From Cytophagales bacterium (GTDB lineage: Bacteria; Bacteroidota; Bacteroidia; Cytophagales; Cyclobacteriaceae): a stretch of DNA of 6,307 nt. A model generated the notes under the pieces. The model did no database searches. It was not told the DNA's origin and saw only the letters and a program-made list of their open reading frames with translations. Of the stretch, positions 1 through 5,944 are shown one piece after another. The DNA is taken from positions 1-6,307 of the forward strand of contig JAHEMU010000163.1 in NCBI GenBank assembly GCA_024643485.1, given 5' to 3'. The position numbers were made by a program, and so were the translations under genes. How positions within the stretch are numbered: position 1 is the stretch's first letter; each line of letters starts with the position of its first letter.

Positions 1-930
1 CATTCCAACCTTCCAATATTTTTTTGCTACTTTTTGAAAGCCTGGCCAAGCGAGTGATTCAAATAATTCACCGGGACGAATTTGAGACTTTTTATACCCC
101 TCACGACTAAAAGCTAAAACGGCATTCGGTCCAGCTTCTACGCCTCCCTTCATCATTCGTGTGAAATGTACGCCAAGAAAGGGGAAATTTGGATCAGGTA
201 CAGGGTAAATTAGGCTTTTAACTAAATACTCCTTGTCTTCTTTAAGTTTATAATATTCACCACGGAAAGGAATAATGCGAATATCCATTTTTTCCATCGC
301 CCATTGAGCAATTTTATCAGAGTATAAACCACCGCAATTAACCGCAACTTTACAGGTGTGTTCGCCTTTTTCAGTCACTACAATAGCGGTCTTTCCTTCA
401 AATTTTATATCAATCGCTTTTTCTCCAAAATGAAATTCGCCTCCCATTTTTGTGATTAACTCACGAAGTTTTATCGATACCACCTTATAATCAATAATAC
501 CTGTTTGAGGGACAAATAATCCCTTTACACCTGTTGTATGAGGCTCATATTCCTTAATTTCTTCCGAATTCAGCTCTTTAATTCCCTCCAACCCATTTTG
601 TGCTCCACGCTCCTGAAGGGTTTTTAGATAGGGTAGTTCCTCTTTGCTAGTAGCGACAACAATCTTCCCACATAAATCATAAGGAATATTTTGTTCGTCG
701 CAGAAATCAATCAGTTGATGATAGCCCTCGATACAGTTGGTTGCCTTTAAACTTCCAGGCTTGTAATATAAACCACTGTGTATCACACCACTATTATTAC
801 CTGTTTGGTGGGCAGCTACCTGTCCTTCCTTTTCAATAATGCTTAATGATAGAGAACTATTTTTTCGAAGTAACTGATATGCCGTCGCAAGTCCTACAAT
901 TCCCCCTCCAATGATAACGATGTCTTTCAC
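1..930 (-). CDS. lhgO: L-2-hydroxyglutarate oxidase/dehydrogenase LhgO, C-terminus cut by window edge
   Basis: FAD-dependent enzyme of the DAO family that oxidises L-2-hydroxyglutarate to 2-oxoglutarate; in E. coli LhgO passes the electrons to membrane quinone. I translated the minus strand by hand: 310 open codons from a GTG at 930 to base 1. Residues 1-17 form the Rossmann dinucleotide site (VKDIVIIGGGIVGLATA), with the ribose-binding acidic residue at E33. The family signature HQTGNNSGVIHSGLYYKPGS follows at about residues 46-65. A later conserved block, GVHFTRMMKGGVEAGPNAVL, ends near residue 262. The family is about 400 aa, so roughly 90 residues are missing. GTG 930 is chosen because it puts the Rossmann motif at the usual N-terminal position and lies about 10 nt after the predicted transcription start. 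The frame stays open further upstream without an ATG. It diverges from the YfiR-like gene at 1077. The family is very clear; the electron acceptor is inferred from E. coli. Confidence 0.93.
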   Translation of the reverse strand, partial: MKDIVIIGGGIVGLATAYQLLRKNSSLSLSIIEKEGQVAAHQTGNNSGVIHSGLYYKPGSLKATNCIEGYHQLIDFCDEQNIPYDLCGKIVVATSKEELPYLKTLQERGAQNGLEGIKELNSEEIKEYEPHTTGVKGLFVPQTGIIDYKVVSIKLRELITKMGGEFHFGEKAIDIKFEGKTAIVVTEKGEHTCKVAVNCGGLYSDKIAQWAMEKMDIRIIPFRGEYYKLKEDKEYLVKSLIYPVPDPNFPFLGVHFTRMMKGGVEAGPNAVLAFSREGYKKSQIRPGELFESLAWPGFQKVAKKYWKVGM

Positions 931-947
931 TTTCTTTATTTTTTTTC

Positions 948-979
948 CAAATGTAAAGAATATCAGGGCGGAGATAAAA
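948..979 (-). promoter_or_regulatory. Bacteroidota-type promoter for lhgO
   Basis: On the minus strand TACATTTG (955-948) matches the Bacteroidota -7 consensus TAnnTTTG exactly. Twenty bases upstream lies TTTT (979-976), one base off the -33 TTTG box. Transcription would start near 941, leaving a leader of only about 10 nt before the GTG at 930. Called from consensus matching alone. Confidence 0.5.
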
Positions 980-1017
980 TTCTTTTTATTCAATTATTAT
1001 AGAGAGATGGTACGGTT

Positions 1018-1051
1018 TTTGAAAAAAATACTGTGAATGATGGTATTTTAG
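1018..1051 (+). promoter_or_regulatory. possible promoter for the YfiR-like gene
   Basis: TTTG at 1018-1021 is followed 22 nt later by TATTTTAG (1044-1051), one mismatch from TAnnTTTG. The spacer is slightly longer than usual. A start near 1058 would give a leader of about 20 nt. The 146-bp divergent gap 931-1076 would then hold back-to-back promoters for lhgO and this gene. Weak evidence. Confidence 0.25.
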
Positions 1052-1076
1052 TAGAAAAAAAATTTAATTTGATTAT

Positions 1077-1595
1077 ATGTATAGTAGGCTAGTCATTATC
1101 ATTTTAATTTTAACGTGCGGTATTACAAGTAGAGTTAATGCTCAAAACAGTAATCAGGCACTTTACGGGTACTTTTTTTATACGATTGCAAAGTATATTG
1201 AATGGCCCGCAGATTATAAAACCGGAGATTTTGTCATCGGTGTGGTGGGAGATACTCCCGTTGCAGGCCTACTTAGAACCATGGCTGAAAAAAAAGATAT
1301 TGCCGGTCGGCAAATAAAAGTTGCTGAGTTTAGTTCAGTATCTCAAATTTCTAAATGTAATATGTTGTTTATTCCTGTTCAAAAATCAGAGGAAATAGAA
1401 CAGATAATTGCCAAAATGGCGGGGTCGTCAACTTTATTGGTGACTGAAAAGGAGGGGCTCGCAATGAAAGGAAGTTGTATTAATTTCGTGACTACCACTG
1501 GAGGGAAATTGGCTTTTGAATTGAACAGAGCAGCGGTAGAGAAGGCAAATCTAAAGGTTGCTTCAGAGTTGGCTCGTTTTGCAATTATGCTTTAA
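1077..1595 (+). CDS. YfiR/HmsC-like (DUF4154) periplasmic protein
   Basis: A 172-aa exported protein of the YfiR family. In Pseudomonas and E. coli YfiR is a periplasmic repressor of the membrane diguanylate cyclase YfiN and responds to envelope redox or stress. Residues 1-22 are a signal peptide with a hydrophobic core (LVIIILILTCG) and likely cleavage after VNA. Family hallmarks are YTIAKYIEWP at about 35-44, the strand FVIGVVGDTP at 52-61, KCNMLFIP at 93-100, INFVTTTGGKLAFELN at 135-150, and the terminal helix RAAVEKANLKVASELARFA. The mature protein has two cysteines, C94 and C134; P. aeruginosa YfiR has four, forming two disulfides. The next gene, 179 bp downstream on the same strand, encodes a HAMP-GAF-PAS membrane sensor, a likely partner by analogy with YfiR-YfiN. 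Family assignment is confident; the regulatory role is inferred. No gene symbol is given because the partner is not YfiN. Confidence 0.85.
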   Translation: MYSRLVIIILILTCGITSRVNAQNSNQALYGYFFYTIAKYIEWPADYKTGDFVIGVVGDTPVAGLLRTMAEKKDIAGRQIKVAEFSSVSQISKCNMLFIPVQKSEEIEQIIAKMAGSSTLLVTEKEGLAMKGSCINFVTTTGGKLAFELNRAAVEKANLKVASELARFAIML

Positions 1596-1596
1596 A

Positions 1597-1641
1597 GAAT
1601 AGATGGGTTATTAAATTAAATAATTCCCCTTCTTTCTATTC
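1597..1641 (+). repeat. imperfect inverted repeat just after the YfiR-like gene
   Basis: GAATAGA (1597-1603) pairs with TCTATTC (1635-1641). Inside it, GGGTTATT (1605-1612) can pair with AATAA (1619-1623) and CCC (1626-1628), with a two-base bulge. It begins 2 nt after the stop codon and is followed by A-rich rather than T-rich sequence, so it is a poor intrinsic terminator. It could stabilise the 3' end or weakly separate this gene from the sensor gene at 1775. Confidence 0.3.
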
Positions 1642-1774
1642 CCAAATATTACATTCAAACTTGATTTTAAGTTAAAAAACACAATCAATTTGATAATATA
1701 TCCTTTTAAAAGTGCAAATTTGAAAGTATCTTCGGATTCAACAAGATTTTGCTCGCATACCATAGGTAATAGAT

Positions 1775-3727
1775 ATGTTTAAGAATTTTAGATTTACTCT
1801 TGGAAGAAAAATATTTGGTAGCTTCTTGCTCCTCATTATTTTCTTTATCATCAACACCGTGATTATTTTCAATACAGGGTCGAATGTGAACGATTTAATC
1901 ACCTATTCTTCCCAAAGTGTTCGGCCTTCCAGTGAAAAAATTAATCAATTGATGAGCTTGGTGAGCCGTTCCAAAATGTTGATTACCAATTGGGTGAATC
2001 TCCCTTCAAATGTGGAAAATAAAGAGGAATTAATCTCTCTCCACAACATTGAGTACCCAAAACTTAAGGAAGAACTTATCGGATTAACAATAAATTGGGA
2101 AAATGATTCCCTAAAGCAGTCGATGGATCAAATCATTCAAGATTATGACAGAATTTTGGCGATTCAGAAAGACGAAATCATGGCTGCCCTCTCGACTTTT
2201 GATGATTATGAAGATCCGATGGTGAAATTCACCGTCGACGACAAACTAGAATCGGTAGTTGTTCCTAGTATTGATCAGTTAATTGATCAACTCGGATACG
2301 TAAACCAATCTTATATTGATGTTAGAAATCAATTCGATAAGGAAATATCCAATTCGATGGGTTCCTTACAAAATATTACCTTCATTCTGTTTTTTATAAA
2401 TTTAATAATTGCCTTCGGTAGCGCTTATTTTTTAATAAATAATATAACCACCCCCATTAACCAGGTTCGCTTTATTATTGATCAGCTAAGTAAGGGGATT
2501 ATTTTCACTAAAGATAATTTAAAAACAAGTGATGATGAAGTGGGTGATATGGCAAAATCTGTGACCCATTTAATAGAAGGAATCAAATCTACCAGTAAAT
2601 TTTCTGAGGAAATTGGTAATGGAAATTATAATGCTTCATTTACACCACTCAGTGACGAAGATGTGTTGGGTAATTCTCTTTTGGAAATGAGAGATAACCT
2701 CGAGAAAGTGGCAATGGAAGATAAAAGAAGGTCTTGGTTCAACGAAGGTGTAGCAAAATTCGCTGAAATATTGAGAAATAATAGTAATGATATTCAAGTG
2801 TTATCAGACCAGCTACTTCGTAATTTAATTAAGTACATGGGGGTTAATCAAGGTGCATTGTATTTAGTTTCAAAATCAACTAAAAACAATGAGGATTGCT
2901 TGAAATTGATGTCATGTTTTGCTTGGGATAAGCAAAAATTCATGGATCAAGAGATTTTTAAAGGAGATGGCCTAGCTGGACAAGCCTGGCAAGAAGGGGA
3001 TGATATATTCCTGACTGACGTACCTGATGAATACATTGATATAACCTCTGGATTAGGGCATGCAAACCCGTCGTGTGTGTACATTGTGCCTCTTAAAATT
3101 AACGAGGAAATATTCGGAATTGTTGAGTTAGCTGCATTTGAAGATATCCCGGAATATAGACGAAATTTCATTCTTAAATTAGGTGAAAGTATTGCAAGTA
3201 CTATTTCGAATGTAAATATCACGGCTAAAACAAAAGAGCTTTTGGATGAATCTCAAATGATGACTGAGCAAATGAAGGCGCAGGAAGAGGAGATGAGACA
3301 AAACATGGAAGAACTTCAAGCGACACAAGAAGAAATGGAACGCGGGCAACAGGAATCGAGAAATGTGGTGCTGGCATTAAACCAATCTGTAATCTCCATT
3401 GAATTGGATAGTGACGGTAATATTGAAAATGCGAATGAACGATTACTCAAAGCAATTCAATTTAAACCAGCGGAAGTATTCGGTGAGACATTTAGAATTT
3501 TCCTAAAATCTGAAGATAGCTCGGTCGATAAATTTAGACAACTGTGGAAAGCTATGCAGGAAGGTAATGAAGAAGAAGGTATTTTCTTAATTGCCTCTAA
3601 AGATGGTAATAATAGATCTATAAAAGGCTCATTTATTCCGATTACCGATGGTATGGGGAATTTAAAACGGGTGTATTTTTATGGAATTGATGTGTCTGAA
3701 TTGGCGGAACACTCGGTGGAAGGTTAA
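1775..3727 (+). CDS. inner-membrane sensor: periplasmic helical domain, tandem HAMP-like, GAF, coiled coil, PAS; no output domain
   Basis: A 650-aa signal-transduction protein. A basic N-terminus precedes TM1 (about 14-33). A helical periplasmic region (34-198, four-helix-bundle-like) and TM2 (about 200-222) follow. HAMP 1 is at about 222-272, with its conserved proline P227 and the DEVGDMAKS element at 254-262. A second HAMP-like segment at about 274-312 has GNGNY and DVLGNSLLEM. The GAF domain spans about 338-478 and contains GDGLAGQAWQEG (397-408). A glutamate/glutamine-rich coiled coil (about 484-528, with EELQATQEEM) leads to a C-terminal PAS domain (about 529-640, with YFYGIDVSE). The protein ends there: there is no HisKA/HATPase, GGDEF, EAL, PP2C or MCP signalling tip. 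It probably relays signals by protein contact, perhaps from the YfiR-like protein upstream. Start 1775 has the context TAGATATG, also seen at 5502 and at an internal Met of msrA. The strong terminator at 3744 ends the unit. The architecture is well supported; ligand and partner are unknown. Confidence 0.85.
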   Translation: MFKNFRFTLGRKIFGSFLLLIIFFIINTVIIFNTGSNVNDLITYSSQSVRPSSEKINQLMSLVSRSKMLITNWVNLPSNVENKEELISLHNIEYPKLKEELIGLTINWENDSLKQSMDQIIQDYDRILAIQKDEIMAALSTFDDYEDPMVKFTVDDKLESVVVPSIDQLIDQLGYVNQSYIDVRNQFDKEISNSMGSLQNITFILFFINLIIAFGSAYFLINNITTPINQVRFIIDQLSKGIIFTKDNLKTSDDEVGDMAKSVTHLIEGIKSTSKFSEEIGNGNYNASFTPLSDEDVLGNSLLEMRDNLEKVAMEDKRRSWFNEGVAKFAEILRNNSNDIQVLSDQLLRNLIKYMGVNQGALYLVSKSTKNNEDCLKLMSCFAWDKQKFMDQEIFKGDGLAGQAWQEGDDIFLTDVPDEYIDITSGLGHANPSCVYIVPLKINEEIFGIVELAAFEDIPEYRRNFILKLGESIASTISNVNITAKTKELLDESQMMTEQMKAQEEEMRQNMEELQATQEEMERGQQESRNVVLALNQSVISIELDSDGNIENANERLLKAIQFKPAEVFGETFRIFLKSEDSSVDKFRQLWKAMQEGNEEEGIFLIASKDGNNRSIKGSFIPITDGMGNLKRVYFYGIDVSELAEHSVEG

Positions 3728-3743
3728 CTTTTTACCGTATATG

Positions 3744-3781
3744 AAAATAAAAAGGGGCTCGTTTGCCCCTTTTTATTTTTT
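3744..3781. terminator. strong bidirectional intrinsic terminator between convergent genes
   Basis: A perfect 15-bp stem, AAAATAAAAAGGGGC (3744-3758) with GCCCCTTTTTATTTT (3765-3779), closes a 6-nt loop TCGTTT, with further Ts after it. The A-tract on one arm and T-tract on the other let it work in both directions. It lies 16 nt after the sensor gene stop and can also end msrA transcription arriving from the right. Confidence 0.9.
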
Positions 3782-3932
3782 AACCTAAACCTTAACGTAT
3801 GAAAACTACACTTGGTAGTCAATTAGTAAGACGCAAAGGGGAGGTTTTTGTTGCCCAGTTTTAATCCAATGGTGATATGATTGGATAAATGCACCTACTT
3901 CTAGGTTGAGTGGTTAATAGAAATATTTTAAG
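3782..3932. other. intergenic segment with two small hairpins
   Basis: This 151-bp gap between the bidirectional terminator and the 3' end of msrA shows no convincing gene. It holds two adjacent small inverted repeats. ATCCAAT (3864-3870) pairs with ATTGGAT (3880-3886) across a 9-nt loop. ACCTA (3893-3897) pairs with TAGGT (3902-3906) across a 4-nt loop. Neither has a T-tract on either strand. Most simply they are structure in the msrA 3' untranslated region. Confidence 0.35.
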
Positions 3933-4559
3933 CTAGTTTTTTAAATACTCCGAAAAGACCTTTCTGAATTTTTCCATCTTCGGCTGAATTACATACTGAC
4001 AATATGGTTGTTGTCCGTTCAAGCTAAAATAATCCTGATGGTAATCCTCGGCAATATAATAAACGGAAGCCTTAGTAATTTCAGTAACTATAGGTGAAAT
4101 AAATGCCCCCGAACTGTTTAGCTTTTCCAATAGTTGCTGCGCTGTTTTTTTCTGATCTTCAGAATGATAGAAAATCACAGATCGATATTGTGGCCCTATA
4201 TCATTGCCTTGACGATTTAGCGTGGTGGGATCGTGAGTCATCCAAAAAATTTCCAAAATGGAGGATAATGAAATTACCGACGGATCATATTCCAGCTGTA
4301 TTACTTCGGCATGACCCGTTTGTCCCGTGCATACTTCCCGGTACGTGGGGTTTTTAACTGAGCCTCCCATATACCCACTACTTACTTTTTTAACTCCTTT
4401 AACTTCTTCAAATACTGCTTCAACACACCAGAAGCATCCCGCTCCTAGGGTTATTTTTGAAATTTTTGCTTGTTCGGTAGCCATACTATTGTGAAAATTT
4501 AGAAGGAACATTGTGGATAATAACACCGATAAAAAAGGATTTTTCATATCTAATTTCAT
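3933..4559 (-). CDS. msrA: peptide-methionine (S)-S-oxide reductase MsrA, exported
   Basis: Reduces the S-epimer of methionine sulfoxide, free or in proteins, back to methionine. The 208-aa product has the MsrA active-site motif GCFWC at 41-45, with nucleophile C42 followed by the conserved VEAVF. It also carries SGYMGGSVKNPTYREVCTGQTGHAEVIQLEYDP (about 61-93), FWMTHDPTTLNRQGNDIGPQYRS, and a C-terminal PYCQYVIQPK, where C187 is the probable resolving cysteine. Unlike the cytoplasmic enzyme, it starts with a signal-peptide-like segment (basic start, hydrophobic SVLLSTMFLLNF, likely cleavage after SMA at about 25-27), so it probably repairs envelope proteins. The longest frame starts at 4559. 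An ATG at 4547 (Met5) gives a more typical signal peptide and has the TAGATATG context seen at two other starts here, so it may be the real start. No MsrB domain is fused and no msrB is in view. The gene is divergent from 4745 across 185 bp of AT-rich DNA in which I could not identify a convincing promoter. Confidence 0.95.
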   Translation of the reverse strand: MKLDMKNPFLSVLLSTMFLLNFHNSMATEQAKISKITLGAGCFWCVEAVFEEVKGVKKVSSGYMGGSVKNPTYREVCTGQTGHAEVIQLEYDPSVISLSSILEIFWMTHDPTTLNRQGNDIGPQYRSVIFYHSEDQKKTAQQLLEKLNSSGAFISPIVTEITKASVYYIAEDYHQDYFSLNGQQPYCQYVIQPKMEKFRKVFSEYLKN

Positions 4560-4744
4560 TTATATCAATATAATACTCTTTTTGATATTTTTGTTCACCT
4601 TCATTGAAGTTAAATTTCTCTCACCGCAAATCATTAATATCAACCATACATATATAATTTATACCGACTATAAAAACGATAGAAATATTTACAACTAAAA
4701 CTCGTGAAAGTAGTTATAAATGACAAGGTCAAAAACAAACTCAA

Positions 4745-5323
4745 ATGAAAAACTTAACACTACTTCTTACTGCATTGGTAATGTCTGTCACAGTGATGGC
4801 GAATACCAATATCGAACCGTTTCCCGCGTCTAAAGCAACTGTAGCTTTGGTACAATCACAGGATTTATTGAAACTGTATTTCCAAAGTCCAGATGAATCT
4901 AAAATCAAAATTAAAATTTATAACGAAGAAGGAGATATGATCGCCAGTCAAAGTATCGCCAAAACCAATGGTTTTATCCTTCCTTTTAACTTTGAAAAGC
5001 TTGATTATGGTATGTACACCTTCGAAATCACAGATGCCAATGGTACCCTAGTAGAATCAGTAAACTATCAACCCATTATTAAAGAGGGTGTGAAAGCTTC
5101 TTTATATAAAGTAGATAAAAGTGGAAGAGTACGATTAAGCGTGGTATTGAACAATGACGATGCTGCCGTAGTAAAAATCTTTGATGCGTACTCAAACTTA
5201 TTACATCAGGAAACTGCCTCTAAAGCATTCTCTAGAGTATATGATTTATCCAAATTATCAGACGGCGCTTATTTCAGAATATCTGATAACAATAAAACCG
5301 TTGGATTCTCAATAGATAATTAA
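4745..5323 (+). CDS. secreted protein with two tandem beta-sandwich-like repeats
   Basis: A 192-aa protein of unknown function. Residues 1-19 are a clear signal peptide (MKNLTLLLTALVMSVTVMA), and there is no lipobox cysteine. The mature part has two copies of one unit. Copy 1 (about 41-108) has KLYFQSP, IKIKIYNEEGDMIASQS, FEKLDYGMYTFEITDANG. Copy 2 (about 128-190) has RLSVVLN, AVVKIFDAYSNLLHQET, LSKLSDGAYFRISDNN. The pattern 'x-I-x-d-x-x-G/s-x-x-x ... L-x-x-G-x-Y-x-x-x-I-x-d' resembles the strands of type IX secretion C-terminal domains and DUF3244-like proteins of Bacteroidota. However, the C-terminus lacks the basic tail of true sorting signals, so I do not call it a T9SS cargo. It is probably periplasmic or surface. 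It seems monocistronic: a terminator hairpin follows at 5416. Secretion and the internal repeat are well supported; the function is not. Confidence 0.7.
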   Translation: MKNLTLLLTALVMSVTVMANTNIEPFPASKATVALVQSQDLLKLYFQSPDESKIKIKIYNEEGDMIASQSIAKTNGFILPFNFEKLDYGMYTFEITDANGTLVESVNYQPIIKEGVKASLYKVDKSGRVRLSVVLNNDDAAVVKIFDAYSNLLHQETASKAFSRVYDLSKLSDGAYFRISDNNKTVGFSIDN

Positions 5324-5345
5324 TATCTTCAATACGTTTAGGTTT

Positions 5346-5447
5346 AGAAGAGCCTCAAAAGTTCCCACTAATTGATTTGTAAAGGTTAACCTCATTGGAT
5401 TTTCCAAATAAAAATCAAAAAAAGAAGGAGATTTTGAGGCTCCTTCT
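5346..5447 (+). promoter_or_regulatory. antiterminator-like alternative pairing overlapping the 5416 terminator
   Basis: AGAAGAGCCTCAAAA (5346-5360) is complementary, with one bulged C (5442 or 5443), to TTTTGAGGCTCCTTCT (5432-5447). That target covers the loop and half of the 3' arm of the terminator at 5416-5454. The two structures therefore exclude each other: 15 bp with about 6 G:C pairs here, against 15 bp with about 5 G:C pairs in the terminator. This is the geometry of an attenuator lying between the gene ending at 5323 and the one starting at 5502. The pairing is seen in the sequence; a regulatory role is inference. Confidence 0.4.
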
Positions 5448-5454
5448 TTTTTTG
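5416..5454 (+). terminator. strong intrinsic terminator after the repeat-protein gene
   Basis: A perfect 15-bp stem, CAAAAAAAGAAGGAG (5416-5430) with CTCCTTCTTTTTTTG (5440-5454), closes a 9-nt loop ATTTTGAGG. The seven Ts sit inside the 3' arm. It lies 92 nt after the stop at 5323 and 47 nt before the ATG at 5502. By symmetry it could also act on the other strand, although no minus-strand gene is nearby. Confidence 0.85.
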
Positions 5455-5482
5455 AAAAAGTGAGGAAAATATTGTAAATTAT
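5451..5482 (+). promoter_or_regulatory. possible promoter for the OmpA-domain gene
   Basis: TTTG (5451-5454), the last bases of the terminator stem, is followed 20 nt later by TAAATTAT (5475-5482), two mismatches from TAnnTTTG. A start near 5489 would leave a leader of about 13 nt. If real, the OmpA-domain gene has its own promoter right behind the terminator and need not depend on readthrough. Weak match. Confidence 0.25.
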
Positions 5483-5501
5483 TGCTCTTTCACCACTAGA
5501 T

Positions 5502-5930
5502 ATGAGGCACATAATTACCATATTCTTTCTTTTCATATCAATGACCACCGTTTTTGGTCAGGATTTCCTCAATGCGCCAATGGAGCAACTCTTGCGGAAA
5601 AGTGTTTACTTCGGCGGGGGCAGCTATCGTATTTCTGAAGATCAGCAATTGGCTGTCAGTGATTTTTTCGATGCTATTGAAAAACTGGAAAATTATACCA
5701 TCGTTATTTCCGGTCACACCGATAACATCGGAAGTAAGGAATACAATGAATGGCTGTCCACCATGCGATCGCAAAAGGTTCGAGAGTATCTGATTCAAAT
5801 TTTAATTCCCGAGGAACTTATCCATCTGAAAAATTTCGGCGAAGATTCACCTTTATATGACAATCAAGAACATATGGGTAGATTAGCAAATAGAAGAGTC
5901 GATATAATTTTATTTCCTATCGTATTTTAG
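5502..5930 (+). CDS. small secreted OmpA/Pal-type peptidoglycan-binding protein
   Basis: A 142-aa exported protein that is almost entirely one OmpA C-terminal-like domain, which binds the diaminopimelate of peptidoglycan non-covalently. Residues 1-19 are a signal peptide (MRHIITIFFLFISMTTVFG, then Q20). There is no cysteine, so it is not a lipoprotein, and there is no beta-barrel. The domain begins around residue 34 (VYFGGGSYRIS) and contains VISGHTDNIGSKEYNEWLSTMRSQKVREYL (68-97). D74 and R89, 15 residues apart, match the ligand-binding Asp/Arg pair of OmpA. The domain ends with the usual NRRVDI (130-135). The start at 5502 has the TAGATATG context. The next gene, a DUF456 membrane protein, begins 14 bp after the stop, so the two are probably co-transcribed. 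Binding activity is inferred from the conserved residues; the cellular role is unknown. Confidence 0.85.
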   Translation: MRHIITIFFLFISMTTVFGQDFLNAPMEQLLRKSVYFGGGSYRISEDQQLAVSDFFDAIEKLENYTIVISGHTDNIGSKEYNEWLSTMRSQKVREYLIQILIPEELIHLKNFGEDSPLYDNQEHMGRLANRRVDIILFPIVF

Positions 5931-5944
5931 TAATTTATCCCCCA

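Noticed and set aside
1077..1595. Naming the YfiR-like gene yfiR and claiming c-di-GMP control
   Set aside because: The neighbouring receptor has no GGDEF or EAL domain, so the known pathway cannot simply be transferred.
2947..3222. 91-codon minus-strand frame inside the sensor gene
   Set aside because: It lies fully within the GAF-coding part of a clear gene and its product shows no recognisable domain; antisense shadow.
3799..3864. 21-codon plus-strand frame starting MKTTLGSQLV
   Set aside because: Lies just after the terminator, with no promoter, no Shine-Dalgarno and no conservation evidence; too short to support.
4103..4357. 84-codon plus-strand frame antisense to msrA
   Set aside because: Fully overlaps conserved MsrA coding sequence; no domain features.
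4513..4698. 61-codon plus-strand frame over the msrA start and the divergent gap
   Set aside because: Overlaps the signal-peptide codons of msrA; its hydrophobicity comes from AT-rich intergenic DNA, and no promoter or family match is seen.
4745..5323. Calling the repeat protein a type IX secretion cargo
   Set aside because: No cargo domain, and the C-terminus (VGFSIDN) lacks the usual basic sorting tail.
5384..5391. GGTTAACC palindrome as an operator site
   Set aside because: An 8-bp palindrome seen once, between genes with no local regulator; expected by chance.
5309..5548. 79-codon minus-strand frame over the terminator
   Set aside because: Runs through the terminator hairpin and the ends of two real genes; composition-driven.
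5538..5798. Frames on both strands inside the OmpA-domain gene (also 5554-5793)
   Set aside because: They overlap a strongly conserved OmpA domain and show no family features themselves.
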